Assembly (NCBI GenBank): GCA_033297205.1
Contig: MU859119.1
Coordinates: forward strand, 62,001-126,000
Source: Pseudoneurospora amorphoporcata
Lineage: Eukaryota > Ascomycota > Sordariomycetes > Sordariales > Sordariaceae
Length of the DNA stretch: 64,000 nt
Direction of reading: 5' to 3'
The notes beneath the pieces were generated by a model that worked only from the letters and a program-made list of their open reading frames with translations, searched no databases and was not told where the DNA came from. Both the position numbers and the translations under genes were made by a program. Within the stretch, counting starts at the first letter, position 1; each line of letters starts with the position of its first letter. Of the stretch, positions 9,846 through 20,728 are shown piece after piece.

Positions 9846-11533
9846 TCAAGTCGACTTCTTCTTCTTCTCCTCCTCGCCGCCACTGACACATGTGTTACTG
9901 TCAGTCTGTGGAGGAGTAGAATCCTCTACTCCTTCCACCTTTTCTATCTCATTTTCTCCCTCCTTGCCATCTTCCTGCTCTCTCTTCTCCGCATTTCCTT
10001 CATTCTTCTCTTCTTTGGTCCTTCTCTCCTCTTCCCTGTTATCCTTTTTCTTTGCCTTCTCCTTCTTATGCTTCTTCCCCTCCCTTTCCTTCTTCTCTTC
10101 GACCGCATCTCCCCGATTCCCGGTACTCATGTATCCTGAGCCATTCGAGGTCCTCACGCTCCCATCACGGGCGACCTCAAACTCATCCTCTTCCTCGATC
10201 TCCCAGCAGCGTCCGCGGAGTGGAGAACGTCACCTGGGGAACGTCCCATGGGCGGGAACGAACCATGACGGAAACTCGTTCAACGTGGACGCTTCGGGTT
10301 CAGCCAAAGGTCTCTGATCCTCAGGATGCGGTGCCTGTCTAGTGGAAGCCGAAGGGATATGCGGGAATCGTATCCATATCCATCGAAGTCTTGAAGGGGG
10401 GCCGGCCATGATCGGGTCGAGATTAGGGGTCCCAAAGTAACGGGGTTCGGCTGTTGTAGCCGTTTGCTGATTGCGCGCTTCCTGTTGATGGCGCTTGTTT
10501 AACCTCCGCTTTTTCATTGGGCGTTCCGGCCTAGAGGCAGGGTTCAAGTTCGCCGTGGGTGGGGGAGTGAGTCTTGACCGAACAATATCGCTGACCTCCT
10601 CGTGGAACTTGTCCATCATCCCGTCCCTTCTCCCGCTTGCCAAGTTCTCCTGGCTGTAAATGGCATCCTCTCTACGCCACAGGCCAGCAACATGATCGGC
10701 TATACGAGCTGCGAACGTGGAGCAGCGAGGCATCCAATGAATCTCAAGCTTACAGCCATGTTCGAACAAGAAGTGAGACTGCCAAACAATTGCGCGGACA
10801 ACCGGAACGATGTGTCTGTCGTGGAATGGCAAACCCTCTGTTCTCTTCCGTTTGCGTGGATTTTGAGCATTGTTTACCGCCTGTATGGTCTTCTCGATGA
10901 GCCTTTGAGAGTCCCGTGAATCCGTAAAGATCCTAACCGTAGCTGAGACAGGGCCGTGCTTTATAACACGCTTGATAGCCTCCTCATTGGATTGAGCTAT
11001 AGCACAAAGCTCTGCATGGTGGGGAGTGAAGGTCATGCCTGATAGCCATTGCCGGATTGTAAAGTCGTCCTCGTTGAGGCCATCGCGTTCTGACTCCTCA
11101 AAATGCCTCAACTGGTTCTTGTCAAAGGCGAGGTCTATATCACGGTTGTCAGGCTCATAAGGATCCCTGAACACGACTCCGTAGCCTCCCTTTGTCCCGT
11201 GAAATTGGGAAACTTGGGTGTTCCTGCAAGATCCGTCGCAGAAGATTGCGAACTGCGGATTGCCTTTGACCCACAGATCGGCCTTCTGAGCAGCTAGGGC
11301 TGTTCTAGTGGCCTCCAAGGCTGAGCTCTGAACAATCTTTCCCTTGAATGTCCTCTTCTCAGCTTTCCACGCCGTGATTCTTGGGTCGGAGGCTGGAGGG
11401 GTGACTGCACCGAGCGTTGTCTTGGCGCTACTTTGGGTGTATTCGTGTTATTGGAGGAAGCTGTCGAAGTGGCGTTCGAGTGTTCTGCCCGCACCTCTTC
11501 TACCTCGATGGGGAGAATTTGTGACGGCTCCAT
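9846..11533 (-). pseudogene. RNase H-like protein, paralogue 4, broken
   Basis: An ATG at 11533 opens MEPSQILPIEVEEV in one frame. The conserved body starts in a different frame with SDPRITAWKAEKRTFKG near 11380, a block matching paralogue 3, so there is a one-base frame break near 11400-11450. The domain then keeps all four acids: FCDGS, PHHAELCAI, FTDS and RIADH, plus GGYGVVFRDPY. An in-frame TGA at 10230-10232 ends the body, but the same frame stays open for another 127 codons to 9846. The start of that tail (DEFEVARDGSV) resembles a block in the paralogue 3 tail (HDFTFDLQGNI), and the rest is very Lys/Glu-rich. CGA-to-TGA is the usual outcome of C-to-T mutation. No intron of credible length repairs either break. 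Confidence 0.65.
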
Positions 11534-12061
11534 GATGAACGCGAATAGGCGCGTGGAGCTGAGGAGTCCGACGTTAGTCCCGCAATATAGCCAGAACATG
11601 TGCGATATATATTGACTAACCTTTGCAATCTGTCGCCATGTAGCCACTCCCCTACACGATCTGAAGCCCGTCAACGCGCGGAAGGTTGCAATGATTACGA
11701 ACTGTAAGAAGAAGGTGAAAGAGAAAAGATGTTAACCCTCTGCCGGTGAGAGTCAGGAAGCATGTTGACAAGGTTGTGAATCGCAAAAGATCCAGGTGGG
11801 GACCGTGGTAGGGTGAAGGAGGCAATGGTGTAGATTGCAGACTTGCGACGCCAGTTGTAGGTGAAGGGAGAATGGAGGGGCAAGAGGAAAAGCAATGAGC
11901 GGGCCAACAACGCAGCACGCGACGCAGCCTGTTGAGATGAGTGGATACCGAGCCGCGGGGCCGATAGAAATGAATTGAAGGAAAGTCAACCAATGGAGGA
12001 CCAAGGTCGGATGAAATATCCAAGGAAAAATAAAAAAAAAGGGAGGGAAAGGTAAAAAAAG
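11534..12061. other. spacer, no gene recognised
   Basis: It lies between paralogue 4 and a tRNA-like unit on the same strand. It contains the A-run (12054-12060) that is the T-run terminator of the tRNA-like unit read on the minus strand. Nothing else recognised. Confidence 0.4.
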
Positions 12062-12170
12062 TGGCCCGCACAGGAATCGAACCTGGGATCATGAGGATTT
12101 ATGTTACCATTTGCCAGTACTGCCGAGCAAAGCTCGTATTCCACGACTCTCCCCGCTATGCTAACGGACC
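12062..12170 (-). tRNA. tRNA-like Pol III unit 2, isotype unclear
   Basis: Read on the minus strand, GGTCCGT pairs (with G-T pairs) with GCGGGCC before the discriminator A. Box A-like TAGCATAGCGG and box B GGTTCGATTCC are present, a T-run follows at once, and GGTATATA stands about 30 nt upstream. The 109-nt length and the middle do not fit a standard cloverleaf: the D-stem is poor and no clean anticodon stem is seen. It is clearly related to unit 3 about 900 bp away. Confidence 0.55.
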
Positions 12171-12970
12171 ACGATTTAGACCACGAAAACTTTCACCTAT
12201 ATACCTCTACCCACAGACACCACATCGATGTTTGCATGTACCTTAGACGGTCGCAAGTCACGAACATACACTCAACACAATTCATAGCAGCTCAAATAAC
12301 TACAAGCAACGCTGCTATAGTGCGCTTCAATTGCACTGTCACTTAGACAAGAAAGAAAAAAAAAAAAAAAAGGCTTAGCGCACTGTAAGGCAACCCAACA
12401 CAGGTAGGTACCTCTACACGCATCATTATTTCTCAATGTAAACTATTTTATTGTAGCCAAAACAACTAAAACAGCATAAAGAATGCTAAGGGAAATGAAG
12501 AGGCTGCCCATAGCTAGCAATAGTGTTCTTTAACCGTTTTTTCTGTTTACCTAACCTGAATACGGAGCTTCGTAACTAGAATCGCAACGCCGGCGTTGCT
12601 ATCATAGGTTCCTAGTTGTACCTAGGTGCTCAAACCTTAACATAGTTATGTAGCGTGCATTTGGTATTCTGTCTAGCGAACAGAACATTCTTTCATCTTT
12701 TAGTGGTTTAGCCTAAGCAGTGCACGCTTTAGTTCCTATAACAGTTGCACATAAGAGTCATTACACCCACAACTTGGCTGTGAAGGAAGTTGAAAAACAA
12801 AAAGAGGCAGAGAATAAAGGACGCTAATCTTCAGCTACTGCGGGAAGTAAGTTAAAGCCAGTTCATTAACCTGCAGCCGAACACGCCTCAAGTCAACAAA
12901 CGACCAACTTCAAATCAGACGTTCAAGAAAAAAAAGGAGGGGAGGGAGGGGGGAAATGACCAAAAAAAAG
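12171..12970. other. AT-rich spacer between tRNA-like units 2 and 3
   Basis: The 100 bases next to unit 2 resemble the flank of unit 3, consistent with a duplicated segment. An A-rich run lies at about 12350-12371. No gene recognised. Confidence 0.4.
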
Positions 12971-13096
12971 TGGCTCGCACAGGATTCGAACCTGTGACTA
13001 ACGACGATTTATAGACAATTTTTTCGCTTCTATTTGCTAGTACTACTGGGCTAATAACCCATATTCTACGGCTCTTCCCCCTATTACTAACGAGCC
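12971..13096 (-). tRNA. tRNA-like Pol III unit 3, isotype unclear
   Basis: The acceptor stem GGCTCGT/GCGAGCC is nearly perfect, box B is GGTTCGAATCC with a strong CACAG/CCTGT-type T-stem, and an 8-T terminator follows (12962-12969 on the plus strand is the A-run). At 126 nt it is far longer than a mature tRNA. The extra sequence includes AGTACT and GCAAAT blocks shared with unit 2. An intron-bearing tRNA or a tRNA-derived RNA are both possible. Confidence 0.55.
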
Positions 13097-13476
13097 ACGA
13101 ACTAAACGACGAACACTCTCACTTATATACCTACCCTTACACACCACGTCGATGTCGGTGTACATACACCTTGGCCACCACTACTATCAGGACAGGATGG
13201 TCGCAAGTATGAAATGTTCTCAATATATCACAGATGTTACTGCTTAAAGGAAAAAATCTTTTTTTCTTCAGATATAGAGCATTCTCCTTCGAATACTATA
13301 ACGCGTCTTTGTCGGAATCTTTAGGCACACTAGTTGACAAGAATGTCCGGAACGCATATGGAGTCCAAGGCTCAAATCATAGAGATAAAGTTTTGTCAGT
13401 AAGGAAATGCATTGCTGTCTTGAATTTTAAATAGATTAGCTGGATTGGAAGGAAGTGCGGCTGGTACTTTCCCTAG
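13097..13476. other. spacer, no gene recognised
   Basis: The part near unit 3 matches the corresponding upstream flank of unit 2. It ends in TTCCCTAG (13469-13476), the left target-site duplication of transposon copy 3. Confidence 0.4.
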
Positions 13477-14229
13477 GACCTTAACTTCCCGCACTGTCCC
13501 TTTTAATTTAATGTACCCTTTTTGACTTAATGTAACGCTATGACAGCTGATATAGTTTTCAATCGTTTTTATATGAAACTTTCAGTATTTTTAATGTTTC
13601 GAGCATAGCGATGCGCTAAGTCAAATGGTAATACCAAGTCAACCACGGTCGCTATCGCGGTCGCTATCACGGTTATTATCGCGGTTACTATCGCTGGCTG
13701 TGACAAGGGCAGGTTTCTGGGCTTGGAACAATAGTTCAATTCCGCTGATAATCTTCTTTGGTCTCAAAGGCCTTGTTGATCCCTTCAACCTCCAGAGGAA
13801 GGTTCGGTTTCAAGGCCTCCTTATGCTAAAGAAGTTCGGTACGTACAGAGCCTTGTGGCCTGAGGCCACAAGGCATCAATCTAGCATTCTGCATACAAGT
13901 GGTTCTTCTTCAACCATTCTCCTTCGTCCTTCTGGCGCCGGCCTTCGCGCTGAGCCTTGACAACCCTAACCCTGGACTGTGGGCAAATGTCCGTGTGACA
14001 CTGGCGATGGTGGTATAGAAGCTGGAGGTAAGTTGTATTGTGCTGAAATGTCGGGTAGCCTTGACTGTGCGAGAAAATATCGCATGCGAAATTACGGATT
14101 GATTTTACTATACGAAACGGGGTGCTTTATATGTCAGCTGTCATTTAGCTGCCGGGTGGAGTAAGTGCGGTGCATCAAGTTAAAAAAGGGTGCGCGAGGA
14201 CATTAGGGGCAGTGCGGGAAGTTAAGCTC
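13477..14229 (+). mobile_element. 8-bp-TSD MITE, copy 3, with foreign insert
   Basis: This copy has the family's terminal inverted repeats (GACCTTAACTTCCCGCAC at left, inverse at right) and a perfect TTCCCTAG duplication at 13469-13476 and 14230-14237. At 753 bp it is about 260-300 bp longer than the others. The extra part, roughly 13695-14008, replaces the middle of the hexanucleotide-repeat zone and is not found in copies 1 and 2. It has the base texture of unique host sequence and includes a 27-codon minus-strand frame (stop at 13881-13883). Confidence 0.88.
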
Positions 14230-14237
14230 TTCCCTAG

Positions 14238-15039
14238 GGATATAGGCGGAATGGCTGGCAAGATGGTTTGTTTGTAGGTTGCTTGTTTGGTTGGTAGAAA
14301 GTAATTCCTCGTCATCGTCCACGCTTCTGAATTTGGTAATGGTGTTCTTGATAGTCATGAGGTTGCTTTCGGTTGTGGATTCTCTTTTCCTAAGACGACG
14401 CTTTGGTCGTGATCCCCATTATGGTCCTTCTCAGTGGCATACTGAAGGATGTCGAAGTTGTTATCGCCGCGCGGAATGAGAGCAGAAAGGTAGCACGCAC
14501 ATGTCTTATCGGCAAAGGAGTGCAGGGCACCCCGAAGTCCTCCGATGTCGTTCCTCATCTTGGCGGTCTTTGGCCATTTTTGGGGTCTCATTCGGCTCTT
14601 TGAACCGTTGACTTCCCCACTTCAGCCATGTGTTTACCCCATTCATGACGCCAATGTTGAAAGGACAGTTCCAATCCCTTCTGGGGTTTCATGGGGTTCG
14701 AGTTCTCTTCACGGGGGTTTCCGGCTTCCACTCGTTGTTTGGTTGAACGTTCCACTCAGACATCGAGATAAGCTTCAGTTACACCTCTAGATCTTATCAG
14801 TTGGCCCCTTGGAAGCGTACCAAGTGCAGCAGGCACCTATAATACCACCCTCGTGGCAAGCAAAACTGTTGGGGGTTGGAGAAAAGGACGGAGCATGCAA
14901 ACAACTGCAAGAAGAACATGCATTGTGAAGAACCATCGAACAATAAGACAAGAGCAATACGTGTAGTTAGATACCCGAAACCAACCCAACGAAGTCAAAG
15001 ACGCCAGGAGAGGTCATCCCTGCAACGCTACCCTCCCTC
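14238..15039 (-). pseudogene. unrecognised coding relic between MITE 3 and the HET gene
   Basis: On the minus strand, roughly 14270-14670, there are protein-like stretches in several frames that follow each other: NTWLKWGSQRFKEPNETPK, then MRNDIGGLRGALHSFADK, then ESNLMTIKNTITKFRSVDDD. Changes of frame between them suggest a decayed gene. I do not recognise the family. The position beside a HET gene makes an incompatibility-related origin thinkable, but nothing in the residues proves it. The rest of the stretch up to 15039 shows nothing. Confidence 0.3.
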
Positions 15040-17669
15040 TCAACGTAGCGCAACCAACACTCTCTTCTCATAAACACTCTTCCACGCCTCCTTCTTGATC
15101 TCCGCCAAGTTGACACGGTATCTCACGTCCTTGTTTTCCTTTCCGGTACCCCTCCGTACCTGCATCACCAGCTTCTCCGGTTCGCAGCACGGAAGATAGT
15201 TGTTGGCAAGACGGATGAACTCGCATTTGCCGTCACCCTTCTCATCCACTCCAATATCCCTGTCTTCCGGATCACAGGGATGTGTCTTCCCAACCACTTC
15301 TCCGTCGTCATCGATGATGTCTCGGTAATACTTGGTGTACTCCTTCATATGCACCGGATTATCTTGCAACTCTGATGGTCTTTGCACTTTGAGCTCCGAA
15401 AGTTTGAAGCGCGCTGACTCAGTCCAGAAGATGACGAGTTGGTCATCTGGCGTGTCAAGGAGCACTTCGGGGGTCAGAGTGGGGAGGTTGTCGTAGATGT
15501 GGTCTAGGGTGACCGAGTACTTGCTGTCCGTAACGTTGGGTATGGCCCACGAGCTGGCCCGCTCGGGGTCGTTGTCGACTGAGATTCTTCGCACCGGCAA
15601 GACACGGAGCGGGTGGTTGCGCAGAACGAAACAGACTACCTTAGGGATGAGTCCGAGTCCCTCTTCCAGCTCGCGGTCTTGCACCTTCAAGCAGACTGCT
15701 CCGGACCACCCCAGCCACGACCAACTTGGTAAGGGAACATGCCGCTTGAAGCTGGTCATCTCCAGCGTGCTTAGCTCTGTTTTCCTTTTGAGACCTCGCC
15801 GAGATGGTTCCCAGCAGAGACAAAGCTCGAACCGGCCGCTAGGCATGCCCCAGAGGAAGTTCTCTCCAGTCATTCTGCGGACTTGTTCCACCACCGCACT
15901 AAAAGCGTCGTGCGAGTCGCCTTGGTATTTCAGATCGCGACCGGAATAGTCCTGGACCAAGCGTTGGAACTTGTACCAGACCTGCTCTTCGGGGATGTCT
16001 TCGGTATACCACGTTCGCTCGGAGGAGTTGAGGATGGGGTCAGACTCCTGGAGGGCGAACCACGCCAGGGTGCCGAGGGTAGCGGTCTCGCAGCAAGATT
16101 CCTCCGAGTAATGAGAGCGGGAACAGGACCACAGGACGTGGTTCTTCATGATGACAATAGCACGTCGGGAGAGGGCCCGCTCTTGAAGTGTCCATCCGCG
16201 AGAGGCCCATACGGTCTTGCGGGTTGGGTGTTCATGGGATTGATGGGTAGGAGAGAGAGCAGTGATGAGGGACATTCCGGGTTTGTTATCCGATGGGGCC
16301 ATGACCGGTACTACCTCTTGGACTGCATCACGGGGTGTACGGATGCCGGGAAGACCGAAGTTAGAGTCGTCACCTGCCGCAGCAATAATGGTGAACAAAG
16401 AGTGGGCGTACACATTGGCCATGTTGCCAAGTTGCATGACCTTGTCATCGTCGGAGTCCTGGATGATGCACATGGCGTCGACCCAGAGGTAGTTTAGGCC
16501 AAGTTGTTCGGTTAGGTGCATGGCGTCCAAGATGGTCTGGGAGACTTTTCCAACGAGAGCGTTGGGCCGTCGGAGCTCGTTTTCATTCTTCATTTGAAGG
16601 ACGAGTTTCTGTGGAGCGACACCCCAGACATAACTGAGTGAAGCAAACCGGAGGGCGGACATGTCGACGTCGTAGAGGTTGTTCTTGGTGACGATGCACT
16701 TTTTCTTGACGTCGATGAGGCGGAAGAGGGGAATTGGTTTGCTATGGTTGTTAGCATTCTTCAATTTGGATGATGATTGAAGACTCACCTCAACCGTCTC
16801 ATGTGTTCAACCAGGTCCGGATCGTCATTCTCATCCACCTCCTCACTGATCCCGCAAACGTCCCTGTGTTTCTTCAAGCACTCCTCGAGCCATTGCTTGA
16901 TCAGGCCGATGTCAATCATCTCCGGTCTCTTCCGTCCTGCAAACCAAACCGTCTCCGGGTCCTCCTCGTCTCCCATCAACACGACCTTCCTGTCTTCACC
17001 TCTGCCCCCGAAACCACTGGGAATAGCGGTGTTCATGGTTTGGAAGCTATCCATCATAGAAAACCAACTTTCTATCTTCTTCGCCATCCCTGGCTCGTTC
17101 ACATCCTCGTCTTTGTCGGCTGGCCGAAACAGCAGCCCCAACCGCCTGAGGAAGAAGCAATCCCTTTCCTTCAGTCCACCATATTTGTCGTCATGCTCTA
17201 ACCACGATGTCCCCTCTGGTGCCGACAATCTGCCACAAAGGGCTACTGTGCCCAGGACCAAGGGATCCTGTACACCCATATCGGCGAGGTGGGCGCGGAC
17301 GTGTGGTTGTTGGTCTATGACGGTACGTATGGCGTGACACAGGCCGCAAGAGGTGGAAGATTTGTGGATGCGGGAGAGAAGGCCCAGAGACCATGTTGGC
17401 TCAACTTTGGCATATGGGTTGCGCTTGAAAGGACTGAGGTCTTGAGGTGCTGGGTTGCCATCGTTCAGAGAGCGAAGATCTGCAGTGGTGGGGTAACGGA
17501 GCAAAGAGAAGTCAATGAGGGAGCAAAAGGAGCAAAGCTTGGGTTCCTCGTTTGATGAGGCGGTACTGGTGCTGGGCGAGGTTAAGGGAATGGGTGTAAC
17601 GGTGACCGATGATGTCTTGAGGGACGGTCGTGCCGGGTGTTTGGGGAGGGATATCGAAATTGGTGGCAT
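15040..17669 (-). CDS. HET-domain protein (heterokaryon incompatibility type)
   Basis: Two exons, 16789-17669 and 15040-16741, joined by a 47-bp intron (GTGAGT donor, TGCTAAC branch, ATAG acceptor) that restores one 860-residue frame. The N-terminal part has a cysteine-rich segment (CSFCSLIDF, then CGLCHAIR) common in this family. The HET domain follows with SYVWG at about 330, then YLWVDAMCIIQDS and the FTIIAAAG block, and GWTLQERALSRR near the end of the domain. HET proteins act in non-self recognition and can trigger cell death when unlike hyphae fuse; the specific partner is unknown. The C-terminal 250 residues are not recognised. It stands alone, next to the accessory island on its left. 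Confidence 0.88.
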
Positions 17670-19299
17670 CTTGGGACTCTGGTATACTGTAATTCCTGGC
17701 GATGTGTTTGAGACGCAAAGTATCCATCAGGGAATGTTGTAAAATGCGACGGGAAGATGAGCATTTTACACCTTTTCATGGACCTTCAGCTGAAAGGTAT
17801 CGTGATGCCCTCCTTGGGCCCTCATTTGCACCGCCCGATGCTGTTCCTGCGGTTGGTTCTCTTTTCAGCAGGATGGTTGCCGTGATGAACGTCAGACGTT
17901 TTGCGTTGCGCGCTTACGCAAGGTGTCGGAGTCACTCCTCGCAAGACTGGAGTTTCTAGGCAAGATTGGTGACACTTTGGCAGGGATGAGCTGCGAGGAT
18001 ACTTGAAGCTCATCAAGCGCCCGCTGAATAATTGGGTGCAAATTTGATCGAAGGGTGTAAACACCTGTGACAGTGTCAGTGTCGGTGCTGTCCCAAGGCG
18101 TTCGGGGTTGCACACCTCGGCGCGGACGAACCAGAGTGAATCCCAGTACACCCTTATATCTGGTTCCCTCAACGCGAAGCTAGCAAGCTTTCCTCATTTG
18201 GGAATCGCATCGTCAGCATCTCATGCAAGGTCCCGATTCTAGGAAGCAAGCTGATCGAGGGTTGGTGAAGCCGCAAGTACGGTCGCGAGGTTAGGGTCTG
18301 CGCATGCTTTTCTCCTTACCCACCTCTTGAAACTTCTCATGCTCGGGTTCCGAAATTCTTGAGATGGGAAAGGAAACACGAAAGGCCGTCGTGATCACAA
18401 GAGTTTGAGGTTTCCGCCCAGCCTGCTTCGAAGGGCTCCGGCGAATCTGACCAACGTCACCCAACCATACTGTATAGGCAGTCAGCACGGCTATCACACC
18501 CCCGCATTTTGCTCTCCCTAGGGCGTCAGCAGTAACCATTTCAGGGCTGAGCCACCCAGAATTGCTTCAATCCGCGTCTGGGCTCCCCATGGAAATCAAT
18601 AAGGCTGTGACGGGTCGCAGGCGTGGTGAACACGTATGACACAATTGGCGCTGTGTGAGGGAAGAGCAACAGGATGGCAGGGAGGAGGTGTCAGAATATA
18701 GGGGGTACAGATCTGGCACTAATCCATCACCTCGATGGAGCTCCAATTTCTGGGGTGTTCGGCGCAGTGGTCAGAATCTGACAGGAGGAGGGTCGCTCAA
18801 TGTAACGCTACGAGCCCCGGAAATAATGGTCGTAGAAGGCGCGCTACGGCGTGGTTGTGGGGATTGGCAACCGAGAGGCCTAGATTGGAATGGAGTCTTC
18901 AGCTCCAGGCACCGAGTTAAGGGGATTGGGTTGCTGCAGTGACACGGAGCCTTGTTCTCCCCAAAGCTCAAGGAGGGAAGGCTTCTGACAAGAAAACCTC
19001 GATGAAAGTGCCTGATGGTTTCTTGGGGTCAGCAAAACAGGCCAGTGTTTATGGTCTGGAGAAACTCACCATCCACGCAGTCAATTGCCTCCCTCCTACT
19101 ATCGTGAACCCATCGCCTTCATCGCAATGGACGGAAGCGATCAAGCCCCTAATGGGCCTGTACCGGTGGTGGTGTATCAACAAGTGCGTTCGCTTTCCCT
19201 TTGACCCCTTCAGATGGAACTTGACTGAGGGAACTGGGAATGACCACAGTGAAAGGGACGTGATGGTGTCGACAAATGTCAAGGAGGAACTTGCAAAGA
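17670..19299. other. spacer, no gene recognised
   Basis: Contains the promoter side of the HET gene. Short frames are present on both strands but none has a recognisable domain or convincing exon structure. Confidence 0.4.
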
Positions 19300-19828
19300 A
19301 GAGCAGCAAGAAGTCTGGTTCTGAGCTACTATGCAAGCGGTGCGAAGCTCGACAGGCGGCGCTGGGGCTGCTGTACTCGTACGTAGCTAGCCCTGATGCA
19401 GCGTGAGAGCGACCTGGAGACGGCGAAGGAGAAGGGTCTGCTCCCAAAGGGAAATAGCTGGCCGAAGTGGCGGTTGTTCGTTCACAAGTTCCTCGACCCA
19501 CAGTCCCGTTACCAGCCAATCCATCACAACATTGCCGTCCGCTTCATCTACCTTCTCCCCAGGCCGCTGACCCTCGGTTTTACGCCGCGATGGACATCGT
19601 ACGGTGACTTTGTGGTGAACAACACGAGCTGGATCATTGGCGGGACGGCGTGGATCGTGGTGGTGTTGTCGGCAATGCAGGTGGCTGGCATTGGGGACCG
19701 ATATGGGGTCGGGGGATGCTAACCCACCGTTGCAGAGGGCGAGCTACGGATTCGCCATCTTCTCCATGATGGGTCCGATTGCCGTGTTTGCGTTATTGTT
19801 TGTGTACTTTTTTGTCATCTTGGTCTAG
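19300..19828 (+). pseudogene. C-terminal relic of a fungal two-TM protein
   Basis: The stretch reads ELLCKRCEARQAALGLLYSY, then jumps frame at GTAGCTAGCC near 19384 and continues as LMQRESDLETAKEKGLLPK. The jump is explained by a four-base duplication of TAGC. Two hydrophobic segments follow (SWIIGGTAWIVVVLSAMQ and GFAIFSMMGPIAVFALLF), separated by a 55-bp intron (19681-19735, TGCTAAC branch, TTGCAG end). It stops at 19826-19828. This arrangement resembles the C-terminus of a widespread fungal family of unknown function, recalled from memory and unchecked. No convincing N-terminal part is seen upstream, so I call it a broken remnant. Confidence 0.5.
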
Positions 19829-20728
19829 AACATGATAAGAACGAGGAATTAGGAGAGGAAGAGGAGTAAAACATTAAAGAGGGGATGGAGTGACCTGCAC
19901 AAGTCCGAGGAGAAGAGTTCAAGGCGCGGAAAAGTGTCGCCGGTTTGATGGGATGAAGGATAGAGTAATTCCAATTGAGTCCTGGTGTAGCGTGTTTTTT
20001 GTGGGATAATAGGTGAATATTGGAGGAAATTCAACAAGACAAGGAAGTTGAGAGTGAAGATTGGTGATATTGTGGAAAGAAAAAGTTTTCAGATGGCTCC
20101 CATCATCTACCGTGAGCCAGGGCCTGATTGCCCCTTCCTCAACCTGTTAAGATGAGTGTGGAGAACGAGATGCACGTTGAAAGAATGACTGAGCCTCACG
20201 GGCCCTTGGGGGCAAGAACGATGACGCGAGAGACGGTTTTTAATGAGGAAAGAACTTCTCGAGGCAAGCTGTGGTGATCCCCCAGTTCGCCAACGCTCCT
20301 TCTACAAATCTGCAACTTGATGCAGATTTTGAAACCCGCCAATTTGACCACTTGGCCAATGACAAGGAGGAATTGAAATGACCTTCAACCAGGATCGAGT
20401 GAAGCTGTGAAGTGAGAGTGCGGTTTGAGCCATCAGCAGATGGTGCGTTGCGGTGCTGACAAGGTCCAAAGACAAAGTCGTGGTTTGGGGAAATGTTTGG
20501 AGAGGGAAGAGTACCCGCATAGACCCTAACCCTCCGCATTGTTGACATTTGGTTGACATGCCGAGTTCTGCCCGCTTCTAGAACTCCGAATGCCGCAGAC
20601 GGGACGTGGATCCCATGAGTCACAAGAACCCGCCATTCCGTATTCGGAGCTATGAAGTGAAAGTTATATTTCACTGTTTTGACAGCTTCAGCTTGGACGT
20701 TTCATCACTCACCCACCACATTTCAACA
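19829..20728. other. spacer and promoter of the deformylase gene
   Basis: No gene recognised. The last part before 20729 is the 5' leader of the deformylase gene; the frame is open from 20606, but the start context favours 20729. Confidence 0.45.

Noticed and set aside
13964..13975. Telomere-like CCCTAACCCTGG, also at 48589-48600
   Set aside because: Less than two repeat units; not a telomere or an interstitial array.
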